Made by a program: the position numbers and the translations under genes
Notes under the pieces: model-generated
Databases searched by the model: none
Seen by the model: only the letters and a program-made list of their open reading frames with translations
Told to the model about the DNA's origin: nothing
NCBI GenBank assembly: GCA_964023205.1
Contig: OZ026843.1
Coordinates: 5,131,029-5,195,028 of the forward strand
From: Lutraria lutraria
Lineage: Eukaryota > Mollusca > Bivalvia > Venerida > Mactridae
DNA: 64,000 nucleotides
Reading direction: 5' to 3'
Part shown: in pieces, positions 49,648-62,207 of the stretch
Numbering within the stretch: position 1 is the first letter of the stretch
Layout: every line of letters starts with the position of its first letter

Positions 49648-52600
49648 CTAACTAGTCCTATTCATGCCACTATTATTGAGAGTCCGTAACGCGTAAGTTG
49701 AAAAACTACGAGTTGGAGTTTGTGACCAAGGTGCTGGTGAGCTCCAGTCCGAGACCGGTATGTCTGACTCATACACTCGTGATGCTGTCTTGTTATACAC
49801 TGGTAAACATTCATTGGCTTCATCAGATAATACCTGAAGAGGAAAAAGAAGATAAATGAATGTATTGTGCATTAATGAAAAAAAACCTGCAGATTGTGAG
49901 TTAATCAGGTATAGCATGCACTGTAGGGATATAATGATGTCTTAATATCACACTGAGTGACATGCTCTTACAACCTGTTGGTGATTTATCAGCTGGTTAA
50001 GGCAAATATTAAACTATCCTTGATTAAAGTTCATAGGTTATAACACTTGAAATTGATCTCAAAGCTAAAATCTCATATTACATTTTTTTTCTGTCATAAG
50101 TTAATTATCGAAAAACATTACTACTGGTACATTAAATTGTCAGCATAATTGTTGATTTGGTTTGTGTTTTCAACTAAAATGCTTTTAAAATGAAATTAAA
50201 TTTTGAGAAAGGAAACAGTAGTCAACAAATAACACACAAACACGAACGTTTAAAAAATTAATTAAAGAAAGAATATCCACAATTAATTACTAGAAAGATG
50301 TTCAGATAAACAACCTTTAAGAAGATGATGGCATCTGTTCCATGTCCATCCATTGAACTCAAGACAAGATCCCCTTGGAAATATCTGGCATATAATCTAG
50401 ACAAGGGTAAACCATATCCATAACCAGCTAATGGGGCTGAGCCCTCTCTACAATGTGATGGTTGGGGTTGAGGAGCTGTAGTATACATGTATTGAAACAA
50501 CAGATCAATCTTACTGTACGGTATACCACCACCTTCATCTGACAACTGAAAAAAACACAAGTGGATATTGTCTTATAACCTAGAAAAACACAACATAAAG
50601 AATGATATTACACAAGTATGGTGAAAAATGAAAGTGTTTGCCCTTAAGCAATATGAAAATAAAATAAGGGTAAATATTTAGTCAACTACTGATCAGGAAA
50701 CTAATGATAAACATGTCTTCGTTCTTTCAAGAGGTGACATAAATATCTTCTTTGTACAATGTAGTTGATATACATGTATTAAGTGGTCTTAAAACAGTAT
50801 ACTCAATCTTATTGTATCCACCAGTATATCACATTAGTAAGTGTTTATTTATTTGAGTTTAACACCCCTTTTCAACAGTCAGAGTCATATGAGGTGGACA
50901 GTTCATCTAATGATTGTTCCTGGGAAGAACCAGTACTAGACTCCCATCCTCCACGACCCACTATCAGTGAGAAGTTACAGTGATTTGAAGTCAGTGACCT
51001 TAAACACTTGACCACGTAGATTGGCACTTCAGTAAAGGACCTTCAAGTGTGAAAGAAGTTCTCTAAGACCTTATGTATATAGTGCTAACATGTGTCTATA
51101 CAACAGCTTAGTCTTAATACCAGAGTCAGCTAATCTTTCCTTATTTAAGTAACTCATAATAAAAGTACTTGGTATCTATGACATATAACCATGACGTCAA
51201 ATAAGAAATTATAACATAGAAATCCATACAAAAAAATGTTTAATCAGTCTCATCACAATATATTATAAGAGAAAAATATTACTTTACTAAAAAGGGTAAA
51301 AGCAATATAAGATATAAGTAAAACCATTTGTCAATACCCCTCCCTATTGAGACCTTATAATCTCACATATAAAACAATGAGTTCAGTAACTTATTTGATG
51401 CCTAAATTTGATACAATTATAGAATAAATATTTTAGATTCAGACAGATAAATTTCAAAAATGAGAAATATAGTGTACAAATAGACCAGAGAAACAAATGT
51501 TTGTTAGATTTGAACAAATCTGGAGATTTTTGAAATATCATAACCAGAATAAATCATAAATAATTGCTATAACAAGTACTTAGATAACCATTTTCAACAC
51601 AAAAAACAGTTCTCTCATCTAATTAACTTGTTATGAGTTCTAAGTATCCAAAATTGGACATTCCTCCAATAACCAGACAACTTGACAATAACATATGATA
51701 CAGCTGCTGCCAAAAGAGCTCTTAAATAAATACTGCATCCTAATTGGTACCTAATAGTCTCTTCTTTCAAAAACATTTTTTTTTTAAATCAAAGTCAAAC
51801 AAGAATTTACTTTTTCTAATGTCTATGAATAATGTCTATCTGATATAAAACTTAACAATAACTTAACGATGCCCTTGTACTGAAAACTAGTCCTTAAAAG
51901 CAGCGATAGTATTGCCAATTTTATACTTAACACAATGTATGCATTTACAGGAAGACTACAAGCTTTGTACTAGGACACAACACGTGAGATCAAAGAAAAC
52001 TTGCTCGACTGCTATATATAAGTAAAGAACTATTAACAGGAAATTGACACAGGAGAATATAAACAACAACACATGCGTTGATCTTATAAATTGTACTAAT
52101 TAACGCAACTACGTCATGGAAAGGAATTTACATAAGCACATTGCTTGTTTTCCAAACCAGAACTTCTGTTGTACGGTACATAGTAATACATATTTATCAG
52201 ATTATCATCAAATAAACCAACATACCTTTATAGTGAGATCCTCTTTCCCTTTACAGATAGTGATTCTGAGTGGAGGTATTTCTAATTTATCTCCATGCCT
52301 TTCAACAACTGCTCTCATTGAATTCTGTAAGCAAGAAGAAATACTGATAATATATGATATACTACAACATATAGCATAATAAAGCATATACATGAGAGAA
52401 AATTTATGAAAACCGGAAATCTAAACCTTGGTGCAGCCAAAACAATAAAAAACAAAAACTAGACCTGTGAAAAACGGTAAATCGGGCGTATTCTGTAAAA
52501 CATTCATCCCTGCATATATATACAGCTAATCTTAATAGTAAGACCAAGCTTGGGACCAAATAATTAGTCTTTATATTGATGTACCCCGGTAATCTATTTA

Positions 52601-55600
52601 TCAAGATGTAATTTAGAGACTGTAGTGAAACTAGAAATGACTGTTATAATTTTACTTCTCTATATTTTTTTAACCATTCAATAAAATGCTGTTATTTTCA
52701 ACCATGTCAAATGAACTTAAACCTAACTATTGATGTCTGAATCTTGGCACAAATCTCCAACTGACTTACATGAAATATTTTTTCTCAAATTGATCTCAGA
52801 TAATATTTTTTTTTGTAAACTTCACAGCACTGAGACAAAGATAAGATCAAACATACACGACAAATCACAATACTATGTGTGAAATCTTGTCTCTAAGTAC
52901 AAACTTTGTCTTCAGAGTATTGGAAGTAAAAATCAAACTGGAATAATTCATCTATCAAAGGCATTGTGGATCTTTGTAATCTTGTGATATCAAACTTCTG
53001 GGATTATAACGTGTTCACTGATCAGAGAAAACATCAAGTATGTTATAAATAATAAACTTAAACAATGTATATACTAACCTTAAGAAGTTCAAAGAACATG
53101 TGGTATAGATGAGATGGTACATACACTAGTTTTACACTGTCTGTATTTTCATATGCTGAAAAATAAAACAGGAAATATCAGTATATCCATTTTAAAGAAA
53201 GCCATTATAAAATTGTATTCATCTATCAATATAAACAATCTATTAAAATTCATTTGCAGACCATGACATCTTTGTTTATATCAAATGATGTCATACAATT
53301 CAGAAAAACATTTTTTTTAAATTTCACTTCAAAACAGTGATTTTATGAAAGTCTTTTTTGTGATATCTAATATCTAGTAAATAAATACAAGAGTATTACT
53401 CTATTCACAAAATGCCAGGACATGATAATTTCTTTAACTATCTAATATATTAACCATGATTTGTCTATATGTAAGTGATTGGAACTATTACCAGAAAAAT
53501 GATTTTTTATCCATCTTTTAATCAATGATTTTTAGATGTTATACATACGATTGTGACATTCAATTTGAACATCTGGGGACACCAAATAGTACTGTTCACA
53601 CAAAAATCTAGCATTCGCATAAGCATCTGAAAATAAATCATCCGGAGTTCAACATAGTTAAAAACCTATACATCAGTACAAAAAAACCTTTATTCACAAC
53701 AAAGACGTGATAAACAAGAACAACAACAGACATTGTGAAATGCAATCTTCATTTTATCTAATTAGCTTTTTTTAATTAATTAATTCAATTACAAAAAAAA
53801 CAACACAAGTATCGTTAAAGATGTCAGTCACATAGTGCTTTCCCTGGATGAAAATCTTAATTAGAAGATTGGACAAAAACTATGCAATGGAGCACATGAA
53901 TAATTTAACCAGGTTCTCCAAAAATTGTCAAATAAAATGTTCTGCTTGGTCCAAGTTTAAAATACAGTTCAGCCTCACTATAAACAAATCAATTTTACTT
54001 TAAGTAGAAGAAGAAATCTAATACAAAGTCTTGGCGGTTAAAATGAGTGGAAAACTTGCTCAGTACTTGCTCTATTGGAATAATACAAACAATGCTTCAT
54101 ATCATTAACATCCATCATCCCTTTTACAGTCAATTTGAGCCATACATCAAATGAAATCCCAGTCTATTTATATTCAAGCCAACACAAAGTATTTATAAAG
54201 ACAATGAGTTCTGCAGAGGTCCTGGAGCCAAATGGTCACTTTACACAATTGGTCTCGAAGTAAAACTTCATTTGTCTTAAAGACCCAAATTGGAAGTGAA
54301 AAAGGTTAATAAATACTCTTAAGCTCTTTGGCAAGTTGGACTGCATATAAATCAATGCTATATAGAGTTAAATATGGATGATCAATAAGGGACTGATTGG
54401 TTGAATTAATACATTCAAATATGTGGTAATCAGAGAAAGCACCTTCCATGTATGAGTTTAAAAAATAGTGATGACGTATGTCAATTTTTACATTTCTGTA
54501 TCATTCTGTAAGAATGTAAGCCTTTTCTCATAGATCATTAAGGGTGTATATGAAGTAGTTATTCACTTATACTTAGGTTAAGACCATTTTATTGACTTGT
54601 CAGGAATTTCAGACATGTTCTATGACCATATTAGTTGGCAGGTCAATAAAACCACTGTACATACTGACTTAGACTTTCATGAGTCAGTGATAATAAAGTA
54701 TAAATTACCTCTGACAACTTCTAATACATCACAGTGTGGATCTATACAGCCTATATGCTGTGGATGATTGGCTAATTCACTACCATATAATAAAGCTGAA
54801 AACATTAAGAAAACAGAGCATAAACATACAATACAGCGATACGGGTAATTATTCTAAAACAGACAAAGAAAAACTGGTTACTTTCAAATTCAGTCATCTA
54901 AGAATTGATTTCTCATCATATACAGTGATACCTCTCAAATCAGTACATGTTCAGGCTAAGGAATTAACTTAAATTAGAAAATCTAAGGGATTGTAAAGGC
55001 GATGTTATAAAACGCATTCTGTCATTTATCTTAACATTTCTGCTTAAGTGATTGGCAAAGATTGAAATAGGAATATATGTATGGAAATGTCTTGGTACTG
55101 GGAAGTGATAAAATAAGAACTAAAAGCTGTGTATGATGCGCAGAGAGGATGCCTACTAAGTCATGTGAAACAACTCTAAGGAAAAATTCTTTCCCTTCAA
55201 TTACCAAAAATACATCATCTACAACCATTATATAGCTATATGCATATTTGATACAGCAATATGTGATTATAGATACAGAAGAATGCCAGATCAAACCAGT
55301 ACCAAATATTCCAGTTGACACTTGTCCCGTACAAACAGGTTATAAGTACTTCTTAGTTCTACTTAAAGATTATGACTGTGCACTCTTGAATCATTGATAA
55401 TAGGACAGAACGTGTTCTGACAACAATTAACAAGATTTCCACATTCATAATAAATTAATGCCAATACTCCCCACCAATTACATCCATACAAAAAGTAATT
55501 CAGAGAAAAAGGTTTATATTTTACAGCCTTCAGGGTCGAGGATGGAACTTTCCTTGACAGTAATTACCTATGACCTAATTCTGGACACTTTCTATTAGTA

Positions 55601-58600
55601 ATTTACTATCTCCTGGGTTATAAAAGAATTACTGGGACACTTATTCAGAATCTGTGTCTTCTATGTAACGAAGACCTCATGAAAAACAATCATTGGAAAT
55701 AAAAAAAACTGAACAGAACAGGGTTCTCAATAACAGCAGGCTGCAGGCCAATTTAGCCGCTTAGAAATGTGTTTGGGCCTGTTAGGAGTCTCAAATGTTT
55801 ATAAAATATTGCTTGAAAATGCCCAGACCACCCTAGCAGGCCTGTTAGTCTAGCTTTGGGGCCTGTTGGCCACAAACTTATTGAGAACCCTGACAGAATC
55901 AGTGTTCCTGGTGATCAGTAGAGTATAGCATAACGAAATAACCAGTCAGGTTCAATAAACAACAATGATACAGCCTTAACAAGAAATGTGATGGGACTGG
56001 ACACAGGAGAACGTTTTATATGAGTCCAGAATATCCCCCCCCCCCACCACTGACAGTGGGTAGGGTCGTAAGGGGCATAACAATGTACAACATGTCTAAA
56101 CGTCAAATCACCTGATTAACAAAATAAAGATCATAGTAGAATATTGGAGTCTTACCAAACCAAGCATATAAAACAAATAAATATATGATACAGTATCTAA
56201 TAAACACCATTCCAAACTCACCATGTTGATTGATTAACATTCTGATGCTGATTCTATTGGTGTAAAAACGGTCCAAGAAATATTGTATCTGGCTATCAGT
56301 ACGAGTGTCACCATAAGCATCTCTTAATTCCATCACACCCTAAAATATAGAAAGCTATTGCGTAATACATAACTTATATAAGACATTTACAATACATGAG
56401 GGAATAAAGCCAATCTGACTACACTGAACTTAACTAGACAGTGATAGAAGAGAAGGTAGGTAATAAAATAACAGTACATGGTCTGTGATAATTCAAGACT
56501 AGTTTACTATCATCCATATTATTCATCCTTTCCACTGTTCCTTGACGTCATATACTTTTTTACTAATTTAAGCCCTAATATTTTATTACATATATCAGGG
56601 GTCGGTCTAGGCAGAAATTTTAGGGAGAAGTAACTTTTCTCTAATATCAATTCAGGGAGAAGTGGGGCCACTTTAGGGAGAAGTGGGTAGATGCATGGCA
56701 GAAGTTACGAATGCGTTACTTTTTATTGACTTCTGTCCATTTTGATTGTTATAAAGTTATTGGTACTATACATGGTACTTCTGGGCAGGTGCATTTCATA
56801 TATATTCCCCCTTTATATATTATATACAGAAAACAAATCTAGATTAAAACCTCTTTTGGATGATAAATTAGTCCTTATATTGAGATGGTCTTTTTCAAGG
56901 AAGTACTAAACATCAAAGGGTGGCCACTAAGTAAGTTTTACAGGACAAGTATAAAATTCTAGATCATTCAAGATTAGATTTAAATGGTCAGTATTTTTTA
57001 CATTCTTCTGTACTGTATTGGTGCAATAAAATTATCTGCTCTGTATTACAAAACCTTTCCGCATTTCCTTAAAGTATTTTTTTTTTTTTTTTTCTTGTCG
57101 CACTAGTCAGACAGTTTGAGATGGCATGATATTTTTCGAGGATGGCCTTCCCAAATTATTTATGAAATCGGCCAAACAGAAAGATGAATTAGTAAGGTTG
57201 GGTAGTTTTAGAGTTCTTTACAATTTTCACAGCATTTTTTTCATGCTATATTAACATGATAATTTTTTTTCCAAATTACCAGTACATACAATGTAATACT
57301 TGATGAACATAATAAATATATTCCTAAGTGGTTGATTTAAGCCTTTTAACATTATGTGACCTGATGATGAAAATGATGAATAGATCCTGTAAGACATCAA
57401 TGATAGGACACTTATATGAATGACAGACATCCTCATTATAAATACTGTATCTATCCTGGGGGGGGGGGATTGGTGGTATAGTTGTTACAGTAATGTGCTG
57501 AACTACTAATCAAAAGGTCTTAGGTTAGAGTCTCCAATATTTCAGGGACACTTTGTCAGTGTACCCATCCCAACTAATGAGCCAAGTACTTTGTTTAGAA
57601 AATTACAATCCTGATTGAGGAAAGTTTTAAAACGGGCACAATAAAGAACCAGGAAAATTTATTGGGATATAAATGCCTAGTTTCCCATATCAAATACCAA
57701 ACCAGTCTGTCATCACATGTTTATGGCAGAAAACCTAAATATTAAAGGGGCATGCCCTGGAACTGAAGCGTCTCGAATATAAATCAAATTGGTATCATTT
57801 GAATGCCAAAATCAATTAATGAAAGTCCTGTAAAATATTTACGAAATGTCCCGCTATTTGACTCAAAATACACATTTCAAGATTTACCAAACCTGCCGAT
57901 TACGCCTTAGAAAATATTCGTCATTTTCATAACTCGACCCTTTCGGGATCTGTCAAAAGTGGAAAAAATGTCAACAAACTGTGAAATGGTAAGTATGACG
58001 TTCATTGTTTGCGACATAAAGCTTATCTATCGATCAATTATAGGTAAATATCATTGTTTTGCTGCTTGAAAGGCAGCGCGCACGCTAAGTTAAATTCTCA
58101 GACGAATCGGAAATATCGTTGTCGTCAATAAAAGGCTTGTAAGCCTTTTATTTAAACCGGCATATAAATACCCACGCGTGCGTTATAGGGCCATTTTTGA
58201 AGGCACATTCTTCTTTGACTTTTCGGTAATAATTGTTTTTACAAGTGATAAACGCATTTTTGGTGTATAAAACCCAAGACACAGCAGTTCCTGGGCATGC
58301 CCCTTTAAGTTAAATTTAGTACAACCCAATGAGTCTCAATAAATATTTTTAAACCAGTCCAAAAACATATCTTTAAACATTTCTCATTAGGAGACATTTA
58401 CAGCAAACAACAACAACAACCTATAGAGGAAATTAACCAGTTTTGACACTAAAATTGTATCTTAATACTAGTATTCATAAATGCAATTACTATATTATAT
58501 TTTTTCAAAAAATATCAACATAACACTATTTTATTATATACATACATTTTGTATATTATATAATGGGAAAAATAGCAAGTGAATGTTTTTCCAAAGCTTT

Positions 58601-61600
58601 AAAGCCAATCATTGATCAGGGATAACATGGAATCAGTATTATGTGTATTGGTAAGCTTTCATTTCAATATTTGACCTCATTCTCCAACATAACATGTATA
58701 TCCTTGAAATAGTTTTAATCCTTACCAGAAAAAGTAGTTTAAGTATGCTTAATTCAAACATGTTATATCCAGCTTTAAAGGTCATTCCTGATAAGATACT
58801 ATTTTTATACCATTACTTCATAACAAGAACCAAATTCGATACAAACCGATAACATACTTTGGTGTCACCTCTAAGACAGGAAAATTTCTGTTTTTATAGG
58901 ATCAATCGTTTAAATTTTGAATTATAGGAAACCAGTCGTGCTCTTCTGATACCAAATGCAGTGTATTATGGACCAAGTGTCACAGTAGAGAAGAGAAGGG
59001 GATGTAATAGTCCTTGAAGCAGGAAAATTGAAAAATCATTAATAATGAACATATAGTGCAACCTCCCTACAACAGCCACTAATGGGAAGGACAGAATGGT
59101 TGTTGTAAGGAGGTGGCTGTTGTTGAGAGTGAAAATAGAGTAAAACATCAATTTGGGTTTGCCTTTTACTGGCTGTAACAGGGAGGTGGCTGATGTTTGG
59201 AGGTAACCGTTCATGGAGGTTACACTGTATATCTTCAAACTAACTATATACCCCAGACAAAATGATCTATAGCCCATAAAATAAACCATATTTCAACCCT
59301 TAATAAAACAACCCCTTCCCCAACCCTATTACCTCCCTTACCTAGACAGTCAAAGGTCAGGAGGGTCACACTACTGATTAAAACTGCAAAAATAGGTTAA
59401 CAAGTCACATCATCCTAACACAGATATAGGTCAAACATACTTAGATGTTTTTATATGATCATAACAATCACACAACGTCCTAGAAAATATCCGATTTAAG
59501 AACCTTCTCACATTTTATCATCAAGTTTTTAAAACATTAGGAAGTCAAACCAAAGATTAAGCTTCAAAAGCATTATATAATATAACGAATGTAGTTTTAA
59601 TTCAGAGCATCATTTCTTAAACATGTTTTATAGTTCTTAAAACAGACCACTAAAATCTTCAGAAATTGTGAGGAAAACAGAATGATAGATGAAGTGATTG
59701 TCAACTCACACCATTTTAACAAATGTATACTAAATTAAGATTCTGTGAAAAGATTTTCCTTCAAATATTTTAAAACCCAGACACACAGTTAAGATATAAA
59801 GTCATCCATTATTATCATTGATTGAGTTGTGTATATAGACCAGAGTTTATATACTAACCCTGATTAGCATAATACATGATAAAATTGAAACAATCAAACT
59901 ATCTGGAGGATCATCAAAAATAACTCATCAAAGAACTATTTCTAACTCAGTTTGTTGATTCTATATAAATCTCAAAGTTTTCAGAGATCTTGATCACCAA
60001 GGCAACCTTAATTGGAATTGAATTCTGCAGAGCTAGCAATTTCTAAATAATATCCAGGCCTGCATTACCTTTGTGGAATCTTGAACCAAAAAATAGCACC
60101 ATGATAATAATAAAGGCAATATAATTGTAATGCTTGGTGACACACCAAAAACAGTCACAACAACCTGATGTCCGTCAACAGTCAGACAGACCATGTATTT
60201 TATCACACATTTTGACCTAATGTCATAGTGACATAAATTCATCATTTAAAACATACCTGTGCCATTGTTTCAACCACATTAGAATGTCGATTTCTAATCT
60301 TCACTAGAATTTCTGCAAACCTGAAATACATTAATTTTATCAGTTAAGACACATTCTTACTTTAATTGAAGTAAAATGTTAGCTCTATCAATTCATACAT
60401 TTACCTGGCCATCCAATGTAGAAGGATTTTTTGTAAACCTTTTCTTTAATCTTTTCTATAAACTGATTTTTTTATGGACCAGTTACCGGTAAGGCAAAAA
60501 AGAATATTATTTCAAAAACTAAATTATGTAGAGTCTCGAAACTGTTTCACATTTTCAACACAAAAATATGACATAATAATACCATCAATGACATTAAGCT
60601 GAAACTAGAAGCCCAAGGGCAACATGATGAGCATTGTGTCATGTTCATGACGCATCATTTGACATTTGACCTCTAAGTGTGACCTTGACCTTGGAGGCAC
60701 AACCCTGGGTCTTTCTTGTGCGCTGCACACCACCTCATGGTGTTATTTTCCAAATATGTCAATGCATAAAGGAGATAAAGCCCGGACAGGCAAAATACAG
60801 ACGGATGCACAGTCTAACTTAGAACTGACTTACTAACGTACAGGCACACAACTACCATTGTGGCGACTATGTCGAGCTGGCCACAAGGAGGCTCAAAAAA
60901 ATACACACAAAAAAAATTCAATTACAGTCATATCAGAAATATTGCTACAGTATCAAGGTGGTCTCATTATATACTCAAGTAGAAACATATAGGAAATATA
61001 GGAAACAAGTCCAAGAATAAGCAGTTGTTATATTATGAGTTGATCTTAATATTGAGGTGATGGCTAACTGAGGTGTAGCAATGGATAATCAGGTGGTTTT
61101 TTTTCTTCATTGGGAAGAGGCCTAGCCTGTTCATTTTGGGGAGAATTATCCCTAAAATTGCTGATTTGGAAAATAATAAATAGCTGGTGTAAGTTTAGTT
61201 TTTTGGGAAAAATGCATGATTTTAAAGAAATTTTCTTTTGGAAAGGGGCCTTAAATAGGCCTCTAGTTATAAAAGGTTTAAAACCTCTGATAATGTAAAA
61301 TAAATATATGTGCCTTTATAATGTATTCAAATATAGACATTTGATTTACTGAGTAATATTTAAACATAAAACCATGACAGCTGTTCATACAACTATGAGT
61401 TCAAATGATCAATTTTACATTATTCTAAAGCAATTATAATAAATAAAGAAAATTGCAGACAAACTTGAGTAATTAATTAACAGACACAGAAAATGATACA
61501 ACAAACAAGACTTCATAAAACAATTTATTGGTTTTCATAACGATCGATAAAGCGATTTAAACCAGACGAGACGGCGGAGACAAATGAAATAATGAACAGA

Positions 61601-62207
61601 TTTAATTATAAGTGATAAAAGAGGTATTTGTAAAATACAATTGAGATCAGTCTTAAAATCAACTTTTCAAGAACTTACATTTTGTGATACAATACTAGCT
61701 GTCATAGAATGACTATAAAGAAATTTATGTAAACTTCAAAATCTCCTTAAAGGGGAATAGTAGATACATCTTTTCAATGCTGAGAAACAATATTCCCAAA
61801 AAGGAACAAAATGACAGTAAATCAGTCAAATGACAGTCATACATCCCCCCCCCACACACACACACACTTATAATTGATTTTCAAGAAAGTTAACATTCCA
61901 CGAAAGTAATCGGTCTGTACGGAAGGAAATAGGAAGTAATACACGGAAGTTTTTTAAGTACACTCAGATAATTTTTCTAAAGGGGGACAGTAGAGGGTAT
62001 TTGCACGATCAGTGACTAAGTCATTATGACTCTGCCATGTTTGTTCAAGTAATTGTTACATTATTCAAACAGGCCAACCAGTGTATATTAGGTTAACAGG
62101 TTAAAGGAAGATCTATACTTAAATACAAAACTTACTTTGACAAAGACTCATTGTCCCCACAGTTAACAGTTTCAAATTCAAGGATTTCGGTAAAACTTTG
62201 TTGGTAC
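49648..62207 (-). CDS. PDK: Pyruvate dehydrogenase kinase (mitochondrial), C-terminal 336 residues
   Basis: Exons in transcription order: 62207-62136, 60320-60257, 56339-56222, 54795-54709, 53626-53549, 53155-53079, 52324-52226, 50545-50315, 49833-49648 (stop TAG). The frame closes. The translation follows PDK1-4: [68 protein letters not shown]-site boxes are intact: N box ([12 protein letters not shown]), G1 box (SDEGGGIP), G2 box ([20 protein letters not shown]), then [10 protein letters not shown]. The C-terminus keeps LPVYNK and the DW pair (SDW) but ends in a Ser/Thr-rich tail unlike vertebrate PDKs. The enzyme phosphorylates the E1-alpha of the pyruvate dehydrogenase complex in the mitochondrial matrix and switches it off. 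About 70-90 N-terminal residues, including the targeting peptide, are upstream of the window. The donor of 50545-50315 (GTTGTT) is weak. BCKDK is less likely given the PDK-specific segments. Confidence 0.93.
50840..51022 (-). mobile_element. SINE, same family as 40750-40990, reverse orientation
   Basis: On the - strand it has TACGTGGTCAAGTGTTTAAG, GACTTCAAATCACTGTAAC, GAGTCTAGTACTGGTTCTTCC and a tail GTTTAAACTCAAATAAATAAA-like. The body matches 40750-40990, but the B-box section is shortened. It lies in the PDK intron between coding exons 52324-52226 and 50545-50315. Confidence 0.7.
55719..55892. mobile_element. MITE with CAGGGTTCTCAATAA ends and 6-bp target duplication
   Basis: It is flanked by ACAGAA at 55713-55718 and 55893-55898. 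The termini CAGGGTTCTCAATAA and TTATTGAGAACCCTG are perfect inverted repeats. It is the reverse-oriented twin of 11133-11321 (shared GGCCTGCAGCCTG-type and GGGCATTTTC words). It lies in a PDK intron. Confidence 0.87.
57460..57700 (+). repeat. Probable tRNA-derived SINE
   Basis: A G-run is followed by ATTGGTGGTATAGTTGTTAC (A-box-like) and, about 55 bases on, GGTTAGAGTCTCC (B-box-like). The layout matches the SINE at 40750 but the body differs, so it is a distinct family. It lies in a PDK intron. Confidence 0.45.
57746..58304. mobile_element. TTAA-flanked MITE, 559 bp
   Basis: The ends AGGGGCATGCCCTGGAACTG and CAGTTCCTGGGCATGCCCCT are inverted repeats with one mismatch. TTAA stands directly outside both (57742-57745 and 58305-58308). 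The inside is richer in GC and CpG than the intron (GGCAGCGCGCACGC, CACGCGTGCG) and has a smaller inverted word (AAAAGGCTTGTAAGCCTTTT). No transposase is present. TTAA targets suggest a piggyBac- or Kolobok-type origin. Confidence 0.85.
59053..59230. mobile_element. MITE with ATAGTGCAACCTCC / GGAGGTTACACTGTAT ends
   Basis: The ends are inverted repeats. The inside repeats GGAGGTGGCTGTTGTT and AACAGGGAGGTGGCTG. It is related in design to 316-427, 45300-45463 and 62933-63117. It lies in a PDK intron. Confidence 0.6.
60608..60890. repeat. Dispersed 'gaccttgaccttgga' repeat
   Basis: It contains GCCCAAGGGCAACATGATGA, GTGTGACCTTGACCTTGGAG, GCACACCACCTCATGGTG and AGCCCGGACAGG. Related pieces occur at 9430-9650 and 19540-19768. 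The composition is unlike the surrounding intron. No open reading frame is conserved. Confidence 0.5.
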
